A DNA stretch of 50,662 bases, from positions 1-50,662 of the forward strand of contig JAFGKV010000061.1 of the NCBI GenBank assembly GCA_016928395.1, given 5' to 3'. Made by a program: the position numbers and the translations under genes. The notes beneath the pieces are model-generated. The model had not been told where the DNA came from and did no database searches. It worked only from the letters and a program-made list of their open reading frames with translations. Below are positions 45,363-50,662 of the stretch, in pieces. The DNA is from Candidatus Fermentibacterota bacterium. GTDB taxonomy: Bacteria > JAFGKV01. Position 1 is the stretch's first letter, and every line of letters begins with the position of its first letter.

Positions 45363-45836
45363 CTCTGTACTCTCCTTAGGTTGGTGACTGTACCTTCAAC
45401 TCAGTCGAGAGGGTCTCTGAGCGCAGCGAAGCCGCTGTCGATATCGAGGTCTTGAGCAGGTCGACGAGAGAAGTCCGCCAGTTCAGCGTCTGCAGGCTCG
45501 TAGCCGCGCGCTGTTCATGCTGCGCGACTACGTCGGCCAGAGCGATGGCCCGGGAGCCACGCCGTTTCGCCGCTCACGAACCTCCCGATCGGGCACTGGG
45601 GAGGCGTTCTGTGTCGCCCGGTACGGTGCATACCGCGCTGTCACAGAAACCCGCGTCAGAAGGCACAGTTTCGATGTTTTGCGCTCCTGACGCACCATGG
45701 TCCACACACACGGGTACACCCCCTCTCGGTAGTCCTGCGCGGCCACAGACACTTCATGACTCCCCCTGCAAGACAGTTGACCCTTCCGCCCTCTCTCCCT
45801 AGCCTACCCGCCTTGGCTTACCCTCTGGAGGAATGC
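45363..45836. other. divergent intergenic region between DUF937 and tkt
   Basis: About 470 bases. A minus-strand frame at 45528-45752 has no recognisable product and no ribosome binding site. The tkt promoter candidate lies near its right end. Nothing else is recognised. Confidence 0.45.
45777..45805 (+). promoter_or_regulatory. candidate promoter of the tkt operon
   Basis: TTGACC (45777-45782), a 17-base spacer and TAGCCT (45800-45805), ending 31 bases before the transketolase ATG at 45837. The -10 is weak. Confidence 0.4.
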
Positions 45837-47858
45837 ATGGCAGTCAGTCCCCTTGATCGTGACGATATGGCTGTGGCGGCCCTTCGTGTACTCAGCGCCC
45901 AGCAGGTGGAACAGGCCCGCTCGGGCCATCCCGGCATGCCCCTGGGGGCTGCCGATGTGGCCTTTGTGCTGTGGACGCGATTTCTCCGCCACATGCCGGA
46001 TGACCCTCAGTGGATTGCCCGCGACCGGTTCATCCTCTCGGCCGGCCACGCCTCGGCCTTGCTCTACAGCCTGCTGCACCTCTCGGGCTACGGGCTTGAC
46101 ATGGATGACCTGATTCGCTTCAGGCAGCTGGGAAGCCGGACGCCGGGCCATCCGGAACACGCCCCCGAGTTGGGGATCGAGATGACCACCGGCCCCTTGG
46201 GCCAAGGCCTGGGCGCATCGGTGGGTATGGCTCTGGGCCTGAAGATTCTGGAGGAAAGGTTCCGTTCTCCCGCGTTCCCCGGTCTTGGGTCACGGGTCTT
46301 CGTGCTGGCATCGGACGGCGACATGATGGAAGGCATCAGCAGCGAGGCTGGATCCCTAGCCGCTCACCTGGGGCTGGACAACCTCGTAGTCATCTACGAT
46401 TCCAACCGCGTGACCATCGACGGCAGCACCGAGTTGAGCTTCACTGAAGACGTCGGGCAGCGATTCCGTGCCTTTGGGTGGCATGTCACGACCGTGAACG
46501 GGCAGGACCGGCCGGCGATAGAATCCGCCCTGCATGACGCGCTGGACGGGCCTGGTGTACCGAAGCTTCTCATCGCAGAGACCGTTTTGGCCAAACACGT
46601 CCCCGGAGGTGAAGGAGACCATAGGCTCCACGGGTCTCCGTTGGGCCCACAGCGGCTTGATGGCCTGAAGCGTGCCGTGGGCTGGCCGGAGACTAAGCCT
46701 TTCTCCATCCCCGAAATCGCCTACGAGCCCTTCATGGCGCGCGTGGGCATCGTCCGCGAGGAGTATGATTCGTGGCGCAGCCGGTACGAATCATGGCGCA
46801 GCGCGGAACCTGACCGGGCTGCGGAGTTGGATGCGATGTTCACCCAAGCGATGCCCGAGAACCTGGATACCCTTGTGGCCCAAGCCGTCGGCCAGAAGGA
46901 ACAGGCCACCAGGCTGCACTCCGCCGCAGTCTTGGGGGTGGTCATGCCTACCATGCCCTGGCTTGTTGGCGGATCGGCCGACCTCACCGAGTCCAACGGC
47001 CTGCCCAAGGAACACCTGACGAGACTGTGCAAGGGTTCATACACGGGCCAGACCGTCCATTTCGGAATCCGTGAGCACGCCATGGCAGCCGCGGCCAACG
47101 GCCTCGCCCTGCTGGGCGCGTTCCGGCCCTTCATCGCGACCTTCCTCACCTTCTCTGACTACTTGCGGCCTTCCATGAGGCTGGCGGCACTGATGAAGCT
47201 GCCGGTGATCTACCTGTTCTCCCATGACAGCATCTTCCTTGGAGAGGATGGCCCCACCCATCAACCCGTGGAGCACCTGGCCTCGCTGCGAGCATTGCCG
47301 AACCTGACGGTCATGCGGCCGGCCGACGGGCCTGAGGTTGCCGCCTCCTGGGCGTGGGCCCTTCGGAGTAGATCGGGACCCATCGCCATTATCCTGTCAC
47401 GGCAGAGGGTGCCTGTGCTGCCCCGGGCCTCAACGGCGCTTCCATCGGTGGAGCGAGGCGCCTATGTTCTTGTCGACCATCCCGAGCCCGCGGCCGTCGT
47501 GGTGGCAACCGGGTCGGAGGTCGGTCTCGCAGTGGCCGCGGCGGAAATCGCGCAGCGGCACGGAGTCTCTCTCCGGGTCGTATCCATGCCCAGCATGGAG
47601 CTGTTCATGGGTCAAGGCAGCCCTTACAGGGATACCGTGCTCCCGCCCCGGTGCCCTGTCGTCGGCATCGAGGCCGCGGGCGGGTTTGGATGGGAGCGGA
47701 TCACCGGCAAGGAAGGCCTGTTCATCGGCGTCATCGGATTCGGTGCGTCGGCCCCGGCCGACTTGCTCCGTAAGGCCTACGGGCTTGACCCTGAGCCGGT
47801 TGCCCGCCAAATCATGAACTGGCTGTCCTCTCAGCCTGACAAGGAGGACCTCCCATGA
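45837..47858 (+). CDS. tkt: transketolase
   Basis: A 673-residue full-length transketolase of the non-oxidative pentose phosphate pathway. Visible are SGHPGMPLGAA (29-39), AGHASALLYSLLHL (69-82), TGPLGQG (118-124), the thiamine diphosphate motif from DGDMMEG (160-166) to N190, FGIREHAM with the catalytic Glu, and HDSIFLGEDGPTHQP. The cytoplasmic enzyme moves two-carbon units between ketose and aldose phosphates. The ATG at 45837 follows GGAGG; a longer frame from 45756 is rejected. Its stop overlaps the start of the acyl-CoA synthetase, an unusual partner. Confidence 0.97.
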   Translation: MAVSPLDRDDMAVAALRVLSAQQVEQARSGHPGMPLGAADVAFVLWTRFLRHMPDDPQWIARDRFILSAGHASALLYSLLHLSGYGLDMDDLIRFRQLGSRTPGHPEHAPELGIEMTTGPLGQGLGASVGMALGLKILEERFRSPAFPGLGSRVFVLASDGDMMEGISSEAGSLAAHLGLDNLVVIYDSNRVTIDGSTELSFTEDVGQRFRAFGWHVTTVNGQDRPAIESALHDALDGPGVPKLLIAETVLAKHVPGGEGDHRLHGSPLGPQRLDGLKRAVGWPETKPFSIPEIAYEPFMARVGIVREEYDSWRSRYESWRSAEPDRAAELDAMFTQAMPENLDTLVAQAVGQKEQATRLHSAAVLGVVMPTMPWLVGGSADLTESNGLPKEHLTRLCKGSYTGQTVHFGIREHAMAAAANGLALLGAFRPFIATFLTFSDYLRPSMRLAALMKLPVIYLFSHDSIFLGEDGPTHQPVEHLASLRALPNLTVMRPADGPEVAASWAWALRSRSGPIAIILSRQRVPVLPRASTALPSVERGAYVLVDHPEPAAVVVATGSEVGLAVAAAEIAQRHGVSLRVVSMPSMELFMGQGSPYRDTVLPPRCPVVGIEAAGGFGWERITGKEGLFIGVIGFGASAPADLLRKAYGLDPEPVARQIMNWLSSQPDKEDLP

Positions 47859-50110
47859 ACGACCATACCCAGATTCTGGCCGAGTGTCTTGATCGCGGCG
47901 CCCGCGTGCTCTTGGAGCAGGAAGCCTACCGTCTCCTGGAGATGGAGGGGCTCCCCGTGCCGGCGACGCGCCTGGTCTGCGGCGCAGAGGACGTGACAGC
48001 CGGGATGCTGAAAGGAATTCCAGGCGAGCGGGTCATCCTCAAGCTGGCCAGCAGAGCCATCACCCATAAGACAGACGTGGGCGGCATCAAGATCGTTGCC
48101 AAGGAAACCTCCGAAGTAGCGCGCGCCGTGGGCGGTATCATCAAGACCGTAACAGATCGCCATGGTAGCGGCGTGATCGACGGCGTCATGATCGCCGAAC
48201 TGGTCGACTTCTCCCCGACCTTCGGTCACGAGCTGCTGGCCGGATTCCGCCTGGACGCAGCCTTCGGGCCGGTGGTAAGCCTGGGCCTTGGCGGCATCCA
48301 TACTGAGTTCTTCCACGAGCATCTGAAACCGGCCTCAAGCCTGCGATCGTGCTCGGCCCTGGCCGTACGCATGGAGCACCTGTTGAAAGGTTCAGCCCTG
48401 GAGCGCCCGCTTCTGGGGCAACTCCGAGGGCAACGGAAAGCGCCCATTTCCCAAGACACGTTGAGGTCGTTCATGGAGACTCTGGCCGCGATGGCGCGGG
48501 ACTCGTATGCAGCCTGTCCCGGCGAGCCAAGACTCGCGGAAATGGAGATCAACCCCGTGGTGGTCGATTCCCGGGGCAGGCTGGTTGTTCTGGACGCCGT
48601 AGCCAGGGTGGAACGGGCGCCCGAGGCCCTACCCGGCAGGCCACTGCGGAAGATCACGAAGCTGTTGAGGCCGACGAGCGCTCTGGTGGCCGGCGCCAGC
48701 ACCAAGGGCATGAACTCCGGCCGGATCATCCTGCGCAATCTGCTGGAGGGGGGCGGGGTTCCCAAAGAGCGTATCTATGGGCTTCATCCTGCGGCGACTG
48801 AGATCGACGGGGTTCGATGCTTTGCGAGACTGAGTGATCTTCCCGAGCGAGTGGATATGGCAGTCATCGCCATCCCCGCGGCCGGAGGCGCGGATCGTGT
48901 GGTGTGCGACCTGGTGGAGCACGAGGCCGTGCACAGCATTACCCTCATTCCCGGGGGATTCGCCGAAACCGAAGGCGGCAAGGAACGGGAACAGCGGCTT
49001 CGCGATGCCTTGGCCGCATCTCACGCGAAACCTGACGGCGGCGTGATCCTCAACGGCGGCAACTGCCTGGGCATCGTGTCCAACCCGGGCGGATACAACA
49101 CCTTCTTCTTGCCCAAGTACAAGCTGCCGTTCACCCCCGCGAAGGGCGACAATCTGGCTGCCATCAGCCAGAGCGGGGCCTATCTGGTAACCCAGGCCAG
49201 CACGTTCGACGGCGTGATCAATCCCCGCTATTCCATCAGCGTGGGCAATCAAGTCGATCTCACGGTCGGCGACTATCTGCTCTACCTCGTCGAAGAGGAA
49301 GGGTTGGAGGTATTCTCTGTCTACGTGGAAGGCTTCCAGCCCGGCGACGGGCTTCAGTTCCTCAACTCCACCCGGCACGCTACCGCAGCCGGCAAGGCCG
49401 TGCTGCTCTACAAAGCGGGCCGCAGCCCCGAAGGCGCCCGGGCCGCCAGTTCGCATACCGCCAGCATGGTCGGCGATTATGATACCGCGGCGGCCTTGGC
49501 AGCCCAGGCGGGTGCGGTGGTATGCGATACTCTGGATCAGTACCAGGATCTGACCCTGGCGTTTTCCCTTCTCTGGTCGAGACCTCCTGCGGGCAACAAG
49601 GTTGGCGTGATCAGCAATGCCGGCTTCGAGGCCACCGCCTCGGCCGATCGCCTGGGTTCCCTGCGTCTGGCCGATCTCTTGCCTGAGACTCTGGAGAACC
49701 TGACCAAGGCTTTGCCCGAGGATGTCATCGATGCGCACAATCCTCTGGATGTGACCCCGGTCACCAACACCGAAGGATTCGCGCGCTGCGTTGACCTGAT
49801 GCTGGATGACCCCACTGTGGATTGCGTGGTGGTCAGCCCGGTGCCCCCTACGCCCGCGCTGAACAACCTGCCGCCGTCGGAGATGCACAGGGAGAATGTC
49901 TATGATCCGGCCAGCCTGCCTTCGCGGTTGATCGACTTGTTCAAGAAGACGCAGAAGCCTATGGTTTTCTGTGTGGATTCGGGGCCGCTGTACGATCCGA
50001 TGGTGCGGATGCTTCTGGAAGCGGGTGCCCCCTGCTACCGTCATATCGACCGCGCCATGGCCGCCCTGTCCTCCTTCGTGGCTGTTCGCTCCAGAGAAGT
50101 AAGGAAGTAA
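47855..50110 (+). CDS. ADP-forming acyl-CoA (acetate-CoA) ligase, beta-alpha fusion
   Basis: A 751-residue fused NDP-forming acyl-CoA synthetase, interconverting acyl-CoA, ADP and Pi with acid, CoA and ATP. The N-terminal 255 residues are the ATP-grasp beta unit (VILKLASRAITHKTDVGG, EMEINPVVV), then the CoA-binding Rossmann domain (about 268-400; VAGASTKGMNSGR) and two succinyl-CoA-ligase-like domains. The phosphorylated His is H534 in AASSHTASMVGD. The beta-alpha order is the reverse of the Pat/AcsA-type fusion. It lets the cell make ATP from acyl-CoA. The ATG overlaps the tkt stop (ATGA). The last codons run into a purine-rich repeat (GTAAGGAAGTAAAGAAGTGA). Confidence 0.92.
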   Translation: MNDHTQILAECLDRGARVLLEQEAYRLLEMEGLPVPATRLVCGAEDVTAGMLKGIPGERVILKLASRAITHKTDVGGIKIVAKETSEVARAVGGIIKTVTDRHGSGVIDGVMIAELVDFSPTFGHELLAGFRLDAAFGPVVSLGLGGIHTEFFHEHLKPASSLRSCSALAVRMEHLLKGSALERPLLGQLRGQRKAPISQDTLRSFMETLAAMARDSYAACPGEPRLAEMEINPVVVDSRGRLVVLDAVARVERAPEALPGRPLRKITKLLRPTSALVAGASTKGMNSGRIILRNLLEGGGVPKERIYGLHPAATEIDGVRCFARLSDLPERVDMAVIAIPAAGGADRVVCDLVEHEAVHSITLIPGGFAETEGGKEREQRLRDALAASHAKPDGGVILNGGNCLGIVSNPGGYNTFFLPKYKLPFTPAKGDNLAAISQSGAYLVTQASTFDGVINPRYSISVGNQVDLTVGDYLLYLVEEEGLEVFSVYVEGFQPGDGLQFLNSTRHATAAGKAVLLYKAGRSPEGARAASSHTASMVGDYDTAAALAAQAGAVVCDTLDQYQDLTLAFSLLWSRPPAGNKVGVISNAGFEATASADRLGSLRLADLLPETLENLTKALPEDVIDAHNPLDVTPVTNTEGFARCVDLMLDDPTVDCVVVSPVPPTPALNNLPPSEMHRENVYDPASLPSRLIDLFKKTQKPMVFCVDSGPLYDPMVRMLLEAGAPCYRHIDRAMAALSSFVAVRSREVRK

Positions 50111-50662
50111 AGAAGTGAAGAGGTGAAATGGTCAACCGGTCGGGAGTTCGGGCTGAACCCTTGTGTGAGAGTCCGCGCAAAGCCCGTACACGTGCACGTA
50201 CGCGTATTCGACGGCCCCCTCGTCGATTGCGACCGCGATGGCGCCCATCAACGATGTAGGAGGGCCTTCAGGCCCGACAGGAGCGGCGTGTCGCGGCTGA
50301 AGCCGCTCCTACGAGGCAACGGCGTCGGGGACGTCTCAGGGACCTGTGCCCTCCCGCTCAGTGCGCCGTACTCTCAACCCTTGGGAGATCTGAGTGCGCC
50401 TTCGCCCTCAGAGGCTCGCCTGAACCCTGAACCCAAACCTGTAGCTCCATGCCGCCGTGCGCGGAGTTGCACCAGGTATCGTCCGGGCTGGCCCGGGGCC
50501 CCCACTTGTTCCAGAGAACATGCAAAGCTCGTACTCGTATTCGAATGCCCGACTCGTCGATTCCGATGGCGATGGCGGCCCCGAACCCCCGGCGGGCGAC
50601 GGGAGACGGTCGCCCCTACGAGGGCTGGTGCCCATCATGTCCGTAGGGGCGGGACTCTGTGC
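50111..50662. repeat. mosaic intergenic repeat zone F
   Basis: No gene to the window end. Blocks: GTGAAGAGGTGAA (50116-50128, inverse of zone A words); two related blocks CGTATTCGAC..CTCGTCGATTGCGA (50205-50231) and CGTATTCGAATG..ACTCGTCGATTCCGA (50534-50571); hairpin-forming GGAGGGCCTTCAGGCCC (50250-50267) and GGAGCGGC..GCGGCTGAAGCCGCTCC (50279-50311); CCTGAACCCTGAACCC (50419-50434); and GACGGTCGCCCCTACG / GTAGGGGCGGGAC (50604-50653). Confidence 0.65.

Noticed and set aside
48629-50044. 471-codon minus-strand frame opposite the acyl-CoA ligase
   Set aside because: Shadow frame of a certain gene, with repetitive R/G/H-rich composition.

Overview
The window looks like a contig from a GC-rich, diderm-type, probably uncultured bacterium. 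It carries lipoprotein signals with lipoboxes, Spy-like and SRPBCC envelope proteins, menaquinone-type quinone methylation, and many GTG starts. The mix of families (a secreted ThuA/'asparagine synthetase B'-like protein familiar from Bacteroidetes-type genomes, and an FN3 plus DUF6754-like membrane operon) suggests a lineage of the FCB superphylum or a neighbouring candidate phylum. That placement is inference from gene content, not a proven taxonomy.

Layout. 1-8030 is one tightly packed minus-strand operon: an SH3 membrane protein, an FN3/DUF6754-like membrane protein, three further uncharacterised membrane proteins, a very large NtrY-like sensor kinase, and the 5' end of a probable priA. 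8405-16696 is a plus-strand housekeeping run: aspS, an M23 endopeptidase, a secreted ThuA-like protein, a zinc ribbon, the bifunctional NAD(P)HX repair enzyme, signal peptidase I and a PAS-PAS-GGDEF diguanylate cyclase. It meets corA on the other strand. 18769-25782 holds a membrane protein with two bL12-like repeats, a CDP-alcohol phosphatidyltransferase/UbiE-MenG pair, and a four-gene operon in which a degenerate MoeA homologue is translationally coupled to an ABC-2 exporter. A tRNA-Glu follows at 25936.

26011-45011 is an accessory region: katG, lipoproteins, a HAD phosphatase, three broken genes (a secreted protein with an in-frame TGA, a frameshifted ECF sigma factor, a frameshifted exported protein), stress-type small proteins (Spy, DUF2959, CsbD, DUF937), and two PIN-domain toxin-antitoxin modules. 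The two modules lie either side of a less GC-rich two-gene operon (Fe-S/FAD oxidase plus NAD_binding_4 reductase). The last part is core carbon metabolism: transketolase overlapping an ADP-forming acyl-CoA synthetase.

The non-coding DNA is unusual. The gaps at 20751-21288, 26011-26350, 30710-31737, 39870-40376, 43466-44030, 44732-45011 and 50111-50662 are mosaics of short, degenerate, word-like repeats and palindromes that recur from gap to gap, often in inverted orientation. These repeats and the uncharacterised five-gene membrane operon at 4072-8030 are the two best candidates for something undescribed. No CRISPR array, intact transposase, prophage or rRNA was seen.
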